A program made the translations under genes and the position numbers. Shown here in pieces: positions 25,730 to 34,371 of a DNA stretch of 64,000 nt. Origin of the DNA: Duganella dendranthematis (GTDB lineage: Bacteria > Pseudomonadota > Gammaproteobacteria > Burkholderiales > Burkholderiaceae_D); NCBI RefSeq assembly GCF_012849375.1, contig NZ_CP051684.1, positions 6,448,001 to 6,512,000 of the forward strand, read 5' to 3'. Under the pieces are notes generated by a model that was not told the DNA's origin, did no database searches, and was given only the letters and a program-made list of their open reading frames with translations. Each line of letters opens with the position of its first letter. Position 1 is the first letter of the stretch.

Positions 25730-26751
25730 AATCCCTTTTCCTTCAGTGCAGCGTCCAGGCGCGGGAAGACGCGGCGCGCGTTGTGTTCAAAGATGTTGGC
25801 GCGATCGGTGTCGGTCAGGTTGGCCGCTTCAATATAGCGCTTGGTGTCGTCGTAGTAGTTGCCAGTTTCCGGATCGATGCCGCGCACGGCGCCGATCATC
25901 TCGGAGGCGAACAGCACGTTCTTGACCGGCATGACCTTGGTCAGCAGGTCAATCCCCGGCTGATGATAGACGCAAGTGTCAAAGTAAATGTTATTGAGCA
26001 GGTGCTCGCTCAGCAGCGGCTTTTTCATCTCCTGCGCCAGGCCGCGGAAGCGTCCCCAGTGATACGGCACCGCGCCGCCGCCATGCGGGATCAGGAATTT
26101 CAGCGTCGGGAAGTCCCTGAACAAATCGCTGGTCAGGCATTGCATGAAGGCGGTGGTGTCCGCATTCAGGTAGTGCGCGCCGGTGGTGTGGAAGCACGCG
26201 TTGCAGCTGGTGCTAACGTGAATCATGGCCGGGATATCGTATTCCACCATCTTCTCGTAGATCGGATACCACGATCTATCGGACAACGGCGGTGACGTCC
26301 AGTGGCCGCCCGACGGATCGGGATTCAGGTTGATGCCGACCATACCGTACTCTTTGACGCACTTCTCCAGCTCCGGGATGCTGGTCGCAGGATCAACGCC
26401 CGGTGATTGCGGCAGCATGGCTGCGCCGATGAAGTGATCCGGGAACAGCTGCGCCACACGCGCGCACAGCTCATTGCAGATGGCGGCCCAGGTGGCACTG
26501 GTGTTGAAGTCGCCGATGTGGTGTGCCATGAAGCTGGCGCGCGGCGAGAAGATGGTCAGGTCGGAGCCGCGCTCTTTCATCAGGCGCAGTTGATTCAGTT
26601 CGATCGATTCGCGCAGTTCGTCGTCGCTGATTTTCAGGTCGGCGACTTTCGGGCCGAGGTGCGGCGTGTTCAGGTTGGCGATTTGCTGGTTGCGCCATTC
26701 CTCCAACGCTTTCGGCGCAGTGGTGTAGTGGCCGTGGCAGTCGATAATCAT
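25726..26751 (-). CDS. ligJ: 4-oxalomesaconate hydratase (amidohydrolase family, LigJ type)
   Basis: 341 residues of the metal-dependent amidohydrolase-2 fold. The first metal motif is [10 protein letters not shown]. Later residues ([24 protein letters not shown], the conserved [17 protein letters not shown] and the C-terminal [17 protein letters not shown]) match LigJ-type hydratases. It adds water to 4-oxalomesaconate to give 4-carboxy-4-hydroxy-2-oxoadipate. Pseudomonas putida GalB does the same step with an unrelated fold, so this locus combines a LigJ hydratase with a GalD tautomerase. AAGGAT precedes the ATG. Confidence 0.93.
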   Translation of the reverse strand: MIIDCHGHYTTAPKALEEWRNQQIANLNTPHLGPKVADLKISDDELRESIELNQLRLMKERGSDLTIFSPRASFMAHHIGDFNTSATWAAICNELCARVAQLFPDHFIGAAMLPQSPGVDPATSIPELEKCVKEYGMVGINLNPDPSGGHWTSPPLSDRSWYPIYEKMVEYDIPAMIHVSTSCNACFHTTGAHYLNADTTAFMQCLTSDLFRDFPTLKFLIPHGGGAVPYHWGRFRGLAQEMKKPLLSEHLLNNIYFDTCVYHQPGIDLLTKVMPVKNVLFASEMIGAVRGIDPETGNYYDDTKRYIEAANLTDTDRANIFEHNARRVFPRLDAALKEKGL

Positions 26752-26764
26752 TGGGTGATCCTTT

Positions 26765-27877
26765 TCAGAAATGCGCGGGGATCATCACTTCGCCCCGCAT
26801 GATGGGACGGGCGGTGCGCAGCAGCGCAGCGCGCAGCACTTGTCCGGGATTGTTCGGATCCAGTTCCAGCTCGACGCTGAATTCTCCGGTAGGGTGTTCG
26901 ATCGAGAGTGTCTGGCGCACGCCTGGCTGCGTTGCGGCGATGCCGTCGGCGATAGTGCCCGGCAGGACGCAGGCGGTGGCCACGGTGACGGCGGCCAGCA
27001 CGCCGATGGAGTCGTGGCAGACGTGCGGGATGAAGCAGCGCGTGTTGACTGCACCGCCATCGCGAGGAGCGGAGATCAGACACATTTTCGGGTAGTTTTT
27101 GGCGCTCACGTCGCCAAGGCCCATCAACGGGCCGGCGGCGAGACGCAGCGCTTCCAGACGGGCGCGCAGTTCTACGCTGGAGGTCAGCTCGGCGGCTGGC
27201 TCGTAGCCGGTGATGCCGAAATCGGAAGCACGCACCAGCACCATCGGCATGCCGTTGTCGATCAGCGTGGCGTCGATCTCGAAGTCTGCACCACGGACGG
27301 CGATGCGGTCCAGCGGCGCGCCAGTCGGCAGCAGCGCCGGGCACACCGAGCCAGCCGTATCGAGGAAGTTAATGCTGATCGGCGACGCGGTGCCCGGCAC
27401 ACCGTCAATGCGCGCATCGCCGCCGTATTGCAGCCGGCCGTTCGGCGTCTGTAACGTCACATCGCACTGCATGCCGGTATTCAGCGTCAGGATGCGCGCC
27501 GTGGTGGTACCGTGCGCCACCGGCAGCAGTCCGCGCTCCAGCGCAAACGGCAGCACCGCCGCCAGCATATTGCCGCAGTTGGGCGTGACATCCACCGTAT
27601 CGTTATCCGGTTGCAGCTGCGCGAACAAAAAGTCCAGATCCACGCCCGGCGTCGTGCTGCGGCGGACGATGCCCACCTTGCTGGTCAACGGATGCGCGCC
27701 ACCCAAGCCATCGATCTGACGCGGATCGGGTGAGCCCATGGCCGCCAGCAGCACGCGGTCGCGCTCCATCGCATCCGTCGGTAGATCGGATTCCAGGAAA
27801 AACGGTCCGCGCGAAGTACCGCCGCGCATCACCATGCAAGGCACGGCGCGTTGGTCGGAAAGAGGTGGATTGCTCAT
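26765..27877 (-). CDS. galD: 4-oxalomesaconate tautomerase (PrpF family)
   Basis: 370 residues of the PrpF/diaminopimelate-epimerase fold. It begins with VPCMVMRGGTSRGPFF and contains IDGLGGAHPLTSKV, NCGNMLAAVLPFALERG, and the FGITGYEP and GLGDVSAKNYPK segments conserved in GalD. It converts the keto and enol forms of 4-oxalomesaconate so the hydratase can use it. ATG 27877 gives a normal N-terminus; the frame extends 34 codons upstream into the regulatory gap and those residues look non-coding. No strong Shine-Dalgarno was seen. It is the first gene of the minus-strand half of the gallate cluster, 120 bp from the divergent LysR gene. Confidence 0.92.
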   Translation of the reverse strand: MSNPPLSDQRAVPCMVMRGGTSRGPFFLESDLPTDAMERDRVLLAAMGSPDPRQIDGLGGAHPLTSKVGIVRRSTTPGVDLDFLFAQLQPDNDTVDVTPNCGNMLAAVLPFALERGLLPVAHGTTTARILTLNTGMQCDVTLQTPNGRLQYGGDARIDGVPGTASPISINFLDTAGSVCPALLPTGAPLDRIAVRGADFEIDATLIDNGMPMVLVRASDFGITGYEPAAELTSSVELRARLEALRLAAGPLMGLGDVSAKNYPKMCLISAPRDGGAVNTRCFIPHVCHDSIGVLAAVTVATACVLPGTIADGIAATQPGVRQTLSIEHPTGEFSVELELDPNNPGQVLRAALLRTARPIMRGEVMIPAHF

Positions 27878-27997
27878 GGTGACGTTGCGATCAGGCTGTA
27901 TGAATACGCCCAGTATCCGTGTCACACTGCAAAGCGTGGTTGCGTTGTAGGCGATGATTTGTTCTAATCTGCTTATCACGCCTACTGTTTACTCACC

Positions 27998-29203
27998 ATG
28001 TTCCTGGTCAGCCTGCGCCACCTCCATGCGTTTAACGCCGTCGCTGCCAGCGGAGGCATCCGCCGCTCATCCGAGAGCCTGTACCGCGCATCCTCCGCCA
28101 TCGCACGTTCGGTGGCGGCGCTGGAGGAAAGCCTGGATGCCCAACTGTTCGAACGCAAAGGCCGCGGCATGCTGCTGACCGCTGCTGGCGACGTAGTCCG
28201 CAAGCGCGCGGAACGTATCGAAGCTGAGCTGCACGCCGTGCGCGAAGAAGCCATGCGCCTGCGCGACCGCAATGGCGCCAAGGTCGGTGGCATCGAAGCG
28301 CTGCTCAACGAGCGCCGCCTGCAAGCCACCACGCTGCTGGCGGAAATGCACCACATGCCAAGCGTGGCGCATGCAATGGGCGTCTCGCAATCGGCCGTCA
28401 GCCAGGCCATCGCCCGGCTGGAAGATATGCTGGGCCAGCCCCTTTTCCTGCGCACCGCCCACGGCATGGTGCCCACCGACGCCGGCCGGCGCTGGACCGA
28501 ATCCTTTGAGCGCGTCTTATCGGAACTGCGCCACATCCCCGAAGATATCGCCGCACTGGCCGGCGTGGTACTGGGCGTCGTGACCATGGGCGCACTGCCG
28601 CTGGCCCGTTCGCAACTGCTGCCGACCGCCATCGCCTCGGTACTCAAGCGCCATCCGCAATTACATATCCGCTCGCTGGAAAGCCCGTACGAAGAACTGA
28701 CCGCCAGCCTGCTGAGCGGCCGCATCGACTTCATCGTCGGCGCCCAGCGCGCCGGTTCGGCCGACGTCTTCGAATCTCGCTCCCTGTTTCAGGACAAGGC
28801 AGCGCTGGTAGCGCGCAGCGGCCATCCGCTCACGCGGCGCAGCAAACTCACACTAAAAGACCTGCGCGGCTATCCATGGGTGCTGTCGCGCAGCGGCACG
28901 CCATTGCGCGAATCGCTGGTGCAGTTCTTTGAACGCCAGGGCGAAGCAGCACCCTCTCCCGCCGTGGAAACCGGCGACCTGGCGCTGCTGCGCGGCCTGC
29001 TGGTCTCCAGCGACATGCTGACCGTGTTATCGGCGCATCAACTGCACCACGAAGTGCAGACCGGCCAGTTGGTGGTGCTGCCGTTTGAGATGCCAGGCAT
29101 GGAACGTAACATCGGCATCACCACTCGCAAGAACGCTCACCTGTCCCCTGGCGCCTACGCGTTGCTGGCCGAGATCGAGGCCATCAGCGCGCGCTGGCGA
29201 TAA
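27998..29203 (+). CDS. galR: LysR-type regulator with two N-terminal HTH domains (probable gallate regulator)
   Basis: 401 residues, about 100 longer than a normal LysR protein because the DNA-binding domain is duplicated. The first winged helix is residues about 5-75 (LRHLHAFNAVAASGGIRRSS, FERKGRGMLLTAAGD). A second follows at about 102-170 (ERRLQATTLLAEMHHMPSVA, MGVSQSAVSQAIARLEDMLG, TDAGRRW). The effector domain starts near residue 185 (LGVVTMGALPLARSQLLP). It lies between the two arms of the gallate cluster and probably responds to gallate or a ring-cleavage product, controlling galD-ligJ-galC and galT-galA. Whether one or both HTH units bind DNA is not known from sequence. Confidence 0.88.
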   Translation: MFLVSLRHLHAFNAVAASGGIRRSSESLYRASSAIARSVAALEESLDAQLFERKGRGMLLTAAGDVVRKRAERIEAELHAVREEAMRLRDRNGAKVGGIEALLNERRLQATTLLAEMHHMPSVAHAMGVSQSAVSQAIARLEDMLGQPLFLRTAHGMVPTDAGRRWTESFERVLSELRHIPEDIAALAGVVLGVVTMGALPLARSQLLPTAIASVLKRHPQLHIRSLESPYEELTASLLSGRIDFIVGAQRAGSADVFESRSLFQDKAALVARSGHPLTRRSKLTLKDLRGYPWVLSRSGTPLRESLVQFFERQGEAAPSPAVETGDLALLRGLLVSSDMLTVLSAHQLHHEVQTGQLVVLPFEMPGMERNIGITTRKNAHLSPGAYALLAEIEAISARWR

Positions 29204-29290
29204 GCAGATTGAAACGGTCCGGCAAGCAAAAGCAATACATCTCCTCCTGTCCAAACGTACACTGGTGAAGTGGTAGGGGCCTCCTTGGCC

Positions 29291-29318
29291 TTTACACCTC
29301 TTTACATAAAACCATAAT
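29291..29318 (+). promoter_or_regulatory. putative sigma-70 promoter of galT-galA-porin
   Basis: TTTACA (29291-29296) and CATAAT (29313-29318) are separated by 16 bp, upstream of the ATG at 29335. The spacing leaves a very short leader that begins next to the AGGAGA ribosome site, which lowers confidence. No other convincing promoter was seen in the 131-bp gap. Confidence 0.3.
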
Positions 29319-29334
29319 CCAGACAGGAGACTTA

Positions 29335-30663
29335 ATGAATATAGGACAAACGCTAGACGTCCGGGCGCACATCAACGCCAGAAAGATGAGCGGCTACCAG
29401 TGGCTGCTGCTGGCCCTGTGCTTCCTGATCGTCGCCACCGACGGCATGGATGTCGCCATCATGGGCTTCCTCGCACCGGACATCACCAAGGAATGGGGCA
29501 TCTCGCGCGCTGCCTTCGGCGTCGTCATGAGCGCCGCCCCGATCGGCCTGGCCATCGGCGCGATTCTGGTCGGCCCGATGTCGGACCGCTTCGGCCGCAA
29601 GAAACTGCTGCTCACCTCCGTCGCCTGGTTCGGAACCTTCAGCGTGCTGAGCGCCTTCGCGCAGGATGTCACCACGCTGTCGCTGCTCCGCTTCGTTACC
29701 GGTCTCGGTCTCGGCGCCGCCATGCCGAATACCACTACCCTGCTGTCGGAGTACGTGCCCGAGCGTTCGCGCTCGACGCTGATCGCCATCATGTTCACCG
29801 GCTTTAATCTCGGCTCGGCGCTGGTGGGCTTTGGCGCGGCCGCCATCCTGCCGCACTACGGCTGGCGCGCGGTGCTGATCGCCGGCGGCGCGGTTCCGCT
29901 GCTTTGCCTGCCGGTCTACCTGCTGCTGATACCGGAATCGGTGCGCTTCCTCGTGGTACGCAAATTCCCGGCCGAGCGCATCGGCCGCACGCTGCGCCGC
30001 GTGGTCGGGGGCGACGTGCCGGCCAACGCCAGCTTCACCATCAGCGAACCGCAAGTGACTGGCTCGCAGCCGGGCAAGGTGCTGTTATCATCCGCTTATC
30101 GCGCCACTACGTTGTCGCTGTGGGGCACCTACTTTATGGGCCTGCTGGTGATCTACCTGCTGAGCGGCTGGCTGCCGACCATGATCAAGGATGCCGGTCT
30201 GCCGATCGAACGCGCCGCCAACATCACCGCGCTGTTCCAGCTGGGCGGCACCGTCGGCGCGCTGCTGGTAGGCTATTTCATGGACCGTCTGTCGCCGAAC
30301 CGGGTCATCTCCGCAGCCTACATGGGCGGCGCCATCTTCATCCTGTGCCTGGCCTCCGGCAGCGTAGAATCGTCCTTGTTCTCGTTGTTCGTGCTGCTGG
30401 CAGGCTTCTGCATGAGCGGCGCCCAGACCGGCCTGAATGCGTATGCGCCGTCGTGCTACCCGACCGTGGTGCGCGCCACTGGCGTCAGCTGGATGCAGGG
30501 CATGGGCCGCTTCGGCAGCATCTTCGGCTCCTTCGCCGGTGGCATGCTGCTGTCGATGGGCTGGGGCTTCAGCGCGGTGATCGCCATCCTGGCGGGACCG
30601 GCGACGCTGGCGGCCATCTTCATCATTGCGAATAAATTTGGTCAACGTACCGTAGCAGCTTAG
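29335..30663 (+). CDS. galT: MFS aromatic-acid:H+ symporter (AAHS), probable gallate transporter
   Basis: 442 residues with about 12 membrane helices. AAHS-family marks are CFLIVATDGMDVAIMGFLAPDITKEWGIS at helix 1 (with the Asp pair), GPMSDRFGRKKLLL in the next loop and RFVTGLGLGAAMPNTTTLLSEY. This family (PcaK, GalT) imports aromatic acids with protons. Its location between the double-HTH regulator and gallate dioxygenase makes gallate the likely substrate. ACAGGAGA lies just upstream of the start. The dioxygenase gene follows after eight bases. Confidence 0.93.
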   Translation: MNIGQTLDVRAHINARKMSGYQWLLLALCFLIVATDGMDVAIMGFLAPDITKEWGISRAAFGVVMSAAPIGLAIGAILVGPMSDRFGRKKLLLTSVAWFGTFSVLSAFAQDVTTLSLLRFVTGLGLGAAMPNTTTLLSEYVPERSRSTLIAIMFTGFNLGSALVGFGAAAILPHYGWRAVLIAGGAVPLLCLPVYLLLIPESVRFLVVRKFPAERIGRTLRRVVGGDVPANASFTISEPQVTGSQPGKVLLSSAYRATTLSLWGTYFMGLLVIYLLSGWLPTMIKDAGLPIERAANITALFQLGGTVGALLVGYFMDRLSPNRVISAAYMGGAIFILCLASGSVESSLFSLFVLLAGFCMSGAQTGLNAYAPSCYPTVVRATGVSWMQGMGRFGSIFGSFAGGMLLSMGWGFSAVIAILAGPATLAAIFIIANKFGQRTVAA

Positions 30664-30671
30664 GAATCATC

Positions 30672-31955
30672 ATGGCAAACATCATCGGCGCCATCGCCTC
30701 ATCCCACACCCCGACCATCGGCTTCGCGCTGGACGCCAATAAGCAGCAAGACGCTGCGTGGGCACCCATCTTCAAGGCCTATGAACCGGTGCAGCAATGG
30801 CTGGCGGAGAAGAAGCCGGACGTCATGCTGGTCATCTACAACGACCACGTTACCTCGTTCTTCTTCGATCACTACTCCGCGTTCTCGCTGGGGATCGGCG
30901 ACAGCTACCACGCCGCCGATGAAGGCGGCGGGGCGCGCAAGCTACCGCCCATAGCCGGCCACACCGGACTGGCGCGCCACATCGGCCAGTCACTGATGGC
31001 GGACGAATTCGATATGTCCTTCTTCCAGGATAAAGGGCTGGACCACGGCTGCTTCTCGCCGCTCTCCATCCTGTGGCCGCACGAGCAGCAATGGCCGGGC
31101 AAGATCGTGCCTCTGCAAATCGGCGTGCTGCAATTCCCTGTGCCGTCGGCGCGCCGCTGCTTCAAGCTGGGACAAGGCCTGCGCCGCGCCATCGAAAGCT
31201 ATCCGGAAGACCTGAACGTGGTACTGGTGGCCACCGGCGGCCTGTCGCACCAGGTACACGGAGAACGGGCTGGCTTCAACAACACGCCGTGGGATCACCA
31301 GTTCCTCGACCTGTTCGAGAACGATCCGGACACGCTGCTCAACATGACCCACGCCGACTTCGCCCGCCTGGGTGGCTGGGAAAGCGCGGAAGTGGTGATG
31401 TGGATGGCGATGCGCGGCGCCATGTCGGCCAAGCTCAATTGCGTGCACCGCGAATACTACCTGCCGTCGATGACCGGCATCGCGGTGGCGCTGTACGAGA
31501 ACGCCGCGTCGACCGACACGGCGCTCAATGCAGCGGCCAACGAAGCGCACCGCGCCCACATCGCCCATCAGACCAAGGGCGTGGAAGAACTGCCGGGCAC
31601 CTACCCGTTTACGCTGGAGACCAGCGTGCGCGCCTACCGCGTCAACAAGTACCTGCACCAACTGGTCGATCCGGCCTTCCGCGATCAGTTCCGGGCGGCG
31701 CCGGAAGCGACCTACGATGCGGCCGGCCTGACGCCGCAGGAGCGCGACCTGATCAACCGCCGCGACTGGCACGGCATGATCCAGTACGGCGTGATCTTCT
31801 TCCTGCTGGAGAAGCTGGGTGCCGTGGTGGGCGTCTCCAACCTGCACATCTACGCCGCCATGCGCGGACAGTCGCTGGAAGACTTCCAGCAAACCCGCAA
31901 CGCGCCGGGCGCGCTGTACTCGGTCGGCTCAAGCGCCGCCTGGGACAAAAAATAA
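30672..31955 (+). CDS. galA: gallate dioxygenase
   Basis: 427 residues, the fused form of an extradiol type II dioxygenase: a catalytic LigB-like domain (about 1-280) joined to a small LigA-like domain (about 300-425, QLVDPAFRDQF and LINRRDWHGMIQYGVIFFLLEKLGAV). Non-haem Fe(II) ligands are recognisable as His12 (ASSHTP), His59 (YNDHVTSF) and Glu237 (GGWESAEVV). It opens the ring of gallate to the keto form of 4-oxalomesaconate using O2. This length and fusion match GalA/DesB rather than the separate LigAB protocatechuate enzyme. Confidence 0.96.
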   Translation: MANIIGAIASSHTPTIGFALDANKQQDAAWAPIFKAYEPVQQWLAEKKPDVMLVIYNDHVTSFFFDHYSAFSLGIGDSYHAADEGGGARKLPPIAGHTGLARHIGQSLMADEFDMSFFQDKGLDHGCFSPLSILWPHEQQWPGKIVPLQIGVLQFPVPSARRCFKLGQGLRRAIESYPEDLNVVLVATGGLSHQVHGERAGFNNTPWDHQFLDLFENDPDTLLNMTHADFARLGGWESAEVVMWMAMRGAMSAKLNCVHREYYLPSMTGIAVALYENAASTDTALNAAANEAHRAHIAHQTKGVEELPGTYPFTLETSVRAYRVNKYLHQLVDPAFRDQFRAAPEATYDAAGLTPQERDLINRRDWHGMIQYGVIFFLLEKLGAVVGVSNLHIYAAMRGQSLEDFQQTRNAPGALYSVGSSAAWDKK

Positions 31956-31975
31956 ACTAAAACGAGGAGACTTAA

Positions 31976-33061
31976 ATGAAGAAGAACATCTATGCTGCCC
32001 TGGCAGCAGCCATGAGCGTGGGCGCCGCCCACGCGCAAAGCAACGTCACCATGTACGGCATCATCGACGCCGCCGTCGAGTACTACAACAACGCCGACGC
32101 CGCCGGCAACAGCCTGACCCGCATGCCCAGCCTGGGCGGCGGCATGTTCCCGTCGCGCCTTGGCTTCCGTGGCACGGAGGACCTGGGCGGCGGCCTGAAA
32201 GCCATCTTCCAGCTGGAGAACGGTTTTGCGCCAGACACCGGAACGCTGGGGCAGAATCGCCTGTTCGGCCGCCAGGCCTGGGTAGGCCTGCAAGGCAACT
32301 GGGGCCAGGTGACGTTTGGCCGCAACTACAATATGCTGAATATCTCGACCTATGACGTCGACATTATCGGCCCGTCGCAATACGGCCTCGGTTCGCTGGA
32401 CTCGTTCATTCCGAATGGCCGCAGCGACAACTCGGTCGCCTATCGCGGCACCTTCAGCGGCGTGACCGTTGGCGGCACTTATAGCCTGGGTCGCGACACC
32501 TCAGCGGCCGGCGGCCCAGCAGGCACCGGCTGCGCCGGCGAAAGCGCCACCGACGCCATTGCCTGCCGCGAATGGTCTGCGCTGCTGCGCTACGATGCGC
32601 CGGGCTATGCGCTGATCAGCGCCTATGACCGCATCTATGGCGGCGTTGGCGCAGCCAATGGCTTGAACAGCAGCGACAAGACCGATAGCCGCGCGCACGT
32701 CGCTTTCTTCCTCAAGCAGAACGACTGGAAGCTGGGCGTCGGCATCATCAACCGCAACAACGAAGGCTCGGCGACGCAGCCGCGCAGTAACCTGGTCTAC
32801 ATCGGCGCGGCCTACAACGTTACGCCGTTCTTTACGCTGGATGGCCAGATCGCCAAGCTGGATTACCGCGCCACCAATAACGACTCGGCGCAGGTGCTGA
32901 TACGCGGCGTGTACAACCTGTCCAAGCGCAGTGCGTTCTACGTGGCGGCGGGCCGCGTTAACAACAGCGGCGCGGCGGCGGTGGCGTTGAGTGCCGGCGG
33001 TTCGGTCGGCGCGGGCCTCAACCAGACCGGCATCATCACCGGCATCAAGCACACCTTCTGA
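31976..33061 (+). CDS. outer-membrane porin (betaproteobacterial trimeric type)
   Basis: 361 residues with signal peptide MKKNIYAALAAAMSVGAAHA. The start of the mature protein (QSNVTMYGIIDAAVEYYNN), SRLGFRGTEDLGGGLKAIFQLENGF and the terminal GIKHTF are classic for Gram-negative porins of the Burkholderiales (OmpC-like). It would let aromatic acids enter the periplasm; its place after galA suggests gallate. AACGAGGAG precedes the start 21 bp after the dioxygenase stop, so it is the last gene of the plus-strand gallate operon. Confidence 0.94.
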   Translation: MKKNIYAALAAAMSVGAAHAQSNVTMYGIIDAAVEYYNNADAAGNSLTRMPSLGGGMFPSRLGFRGTEDLGGGLKAIFQLENGFAPDTGTLGQNRLFGRQAWVGLQGNWGQVTFGRNYNMLNISTYDVDIIGPSQYGLGSLDSFIPNGRSDNSVAYRGTFSGVTVGGTYSLGRDTSAAGGPAGTGCAGESATDAIACREWSALLRYDAPGYALISAYDRIYGGVGAANGLNSSDKTDSRAHVAFFLKQNDWKLGVGIINRNNEGSATQPRSNLVYIGAAYNVTPFFTLDGQIAKLDYRATNNDSAQVLIRGVYNLSKRSAFYVAAGRVNNSGAAAVALSAGGSVGAGLNQTGIITGIKHTF

Positions 33062-33064
33062 CCA

Positions 33065-33769
33065 TTACAGGTCTTCGTGGTGGCCGGAAGCGCCCTGCTT
33101 CCAGTACGCGGAGATACGGGCTGCCTCACGCGGGTGGCCCTTGTCGACAAACACCGCGTCGCGCACCTGCGCGGCCACCGACGCTTCACCTGCAAACCAG
33201 AAGAATCCATCGCCCGCCGGCAGCTGTAAGGCGCGGATGGCGGCCAGCAGCGCTTCCTGGCTGTCCAGCAGTTGCAGCGCCATCTGCGCTTCGCTGCGGA
33301 ACGGCAGCGAAACCGCACTCTCCGCCGCCACCAGCACCGTCACTTTCGCCTCGCGCGGCAGTTCCTCCAGGCGGCGGCGAATTGCCGGCAGCGCGGTCGC
33401 ATCGCCGGTCAGCACATACCAGTCGTAGTCCATCGGGATAATCATCGAGCCGCGCGGACCGGCGATGACGGCAGTCTGGCCCACAGCCGCCTGGCGCGCC
33501 CAGTCGGAGGCAGCGCCGGTGGCGTGCAGCGCGAATTCGATGGTCAGTTCGCCGGCCACGTTGTCGTAGCTGCGTGGAGTGAAATCGCGACGGTCGTCGT
33601 CACTCAACATGAATTTGACATGGTCGTCGTAGGAAGCCGAGACGAAATCGTGTAAGGTCTCGCCTTTGAATGTTACGCTGACATAGTCCGGAGCCAGATG
33701 CTGTACCTTGGCCACTTGCAGTTCGCGCCGTTTGATTTCGTGCCGCACGCGCTGAATTCGATTGCTCAT
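33065..33769 (-). CDS. siderophore-interacting protein (FAD-binding ferric-siderophore reductase)
   Basis: 234 residues. The N-terminal FAD-binding beta-barrel holds RRDFTPRSYDNVAGELTIEFALH, with the RSYT-like FAD motif. A flavoprotein segment (AVIAGPRGSMIIP) and the SIP C-terminal domain (WYVLTGDATALPAIRRRLEELP, FFWFAGEASVAAQVRDAVF) follow. Such proteins reduce ferric siderophores with NAD(P)H in the cytoplasm. ATG 33769 has AGGAG seven bases upstream. The divergent MarR-type gene overlaps its promoter region and is the likely regulator. No siderophore synthesis genes are in the window. Confidence 0.92.
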   Translation of the reverse strand: MSNRIQRVRHEIKRRELQVAKVQHLAPDYVSVTFKGETLHDFVSASYDDHVKFMLSDDDRRDFTPRSYDNVAGELTIEFALHATGAASDWARQAAVGQTAVIAGPRGSMIIPMDYDWYVLTGDATALPAIRRRLEELPREAKVTVLVAAESAVSLPFRSEAQMALQLLDSQEALLAAIRALQLPAGDGFFWFAGEASVAAQVRDAVFVDKGHPREAARISAYWKQGASGHHEDL

Positions 33770-33784
33770 CTTCCGCTCCTTAGT

Positions 33785-33805
33785 TGATAATGTCACCTAT
33801 TATGA
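33785..33805. promoter_or_regulatory. putative MarR operator (inverted repeat)
   Basis: TGATAAT and ATTATGA flank a 7-bp spacer; the inner five bases of each arm pair perfectly. The repeat covers the -10 box of the minus-strand promoter and the start codon region of marR, a position suited to repression by the MarR-type protein encoded there. Confidence 0.45.
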
Positions 33806-33827
33806 CCAAACAAGTTAATAAAGTCAA
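33799..33827 (-). promoter_or_regulatory. sigma-70 promoter of the siderophore-interacting protein gene
   Basis: On the minus strand TTGACT (33827-33822) and CATAAT (33804-33799) are 17 bp apart, each matching the consensus at five of six positions. The promoter lies within the first codons of the divergent marR gene, and its -10 box is covered by the inverted repeat at 33785-33805. Confidence 0.6.
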
Positions 33828-34263
33828 CCAATCGGAACAGGTGTTCGACGCCATCCACTCGATCATGCACCTGTTCCGCGCGCGCCAGTTGCGCGGCCTG
33901 CGCGACAATCCTCACGAGTTGACCCACATGGAATACAAGGCACTGGGCTTCTTCTTCCGCCGCCCCGGCGCCACCCAGGGTGACCTGGTGGCCCACTCGG
34001 GACGCGACAAGGCGCAGCTGGCGCGCCTGCTCAAAGGCCTGCGCGACAAGCAGCTGCTGGAGGCCACCGCCGATGAAGCGGACCGCCGCATCACCCGCCT
34101 GTCCCTCAGCGCGGAAGGCCAGCGGATCTTCCACAGCCTGCACCAGCTGGGCGTGCAGGCGTCGTCCGCCGCCGTCACCGGCATGAACGCCGACCAGTTG
34201 ACGCAATTGCAAGAACTATTGCAGCAGATCCGCAATAACCTGGAAGCAGACGACAAAATGTAG
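33802..34263 (+). CDS. MarR-family transcriptional regulator
   Basis: 153 residues. The winged helix is seen as ELTHMEYKALGFFFRRPGATQGDLVAHSGRDKAQLARLLKGLRDKQLLEATADEADRRITRLSLSAEG, framed by dimerisation helices. ATG 33802 was preferred; ATG 33790 and TTG 33784 are in frame, and none has a clear ribosome site. It is divergent from the siderophore-interacting reductase with a gap of only 32 bp, so it probably controls that gene and itself. A PadR/MarR-type effector is not evident. Confidence 0.85.
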   Translation: MTKQVNKVNQSEQVFDAIHSIMHLFRARQLRGLRDNPHELTHMEYKALGFFFRRPGATQGDLVAHSGRDKAQLARLLKGLRDKQLLEATADEADRRITRLSLSAEGQRIFHSLHQLGVQASSAAVTGMNADQLTQLQELLQQIRNNLEADDKM

Positions 34264-34371
34264 ACGCTCTGTCGGCCTACTCTTACACAAACACAAGAGG
34301 CGCACCGATGTGGGGCATAGCTGGCACCGTTGATAATCAACGGACTAACTACCCCACTTATCGGGAATCTC

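Noticed and set aside
27956-27969. GATT-N6-AATC dyad as the gallate LysR operator.
   Set aside because: Too short and common to annotate as a feature; mentioned only as a candidate with the double-HTH regulator.
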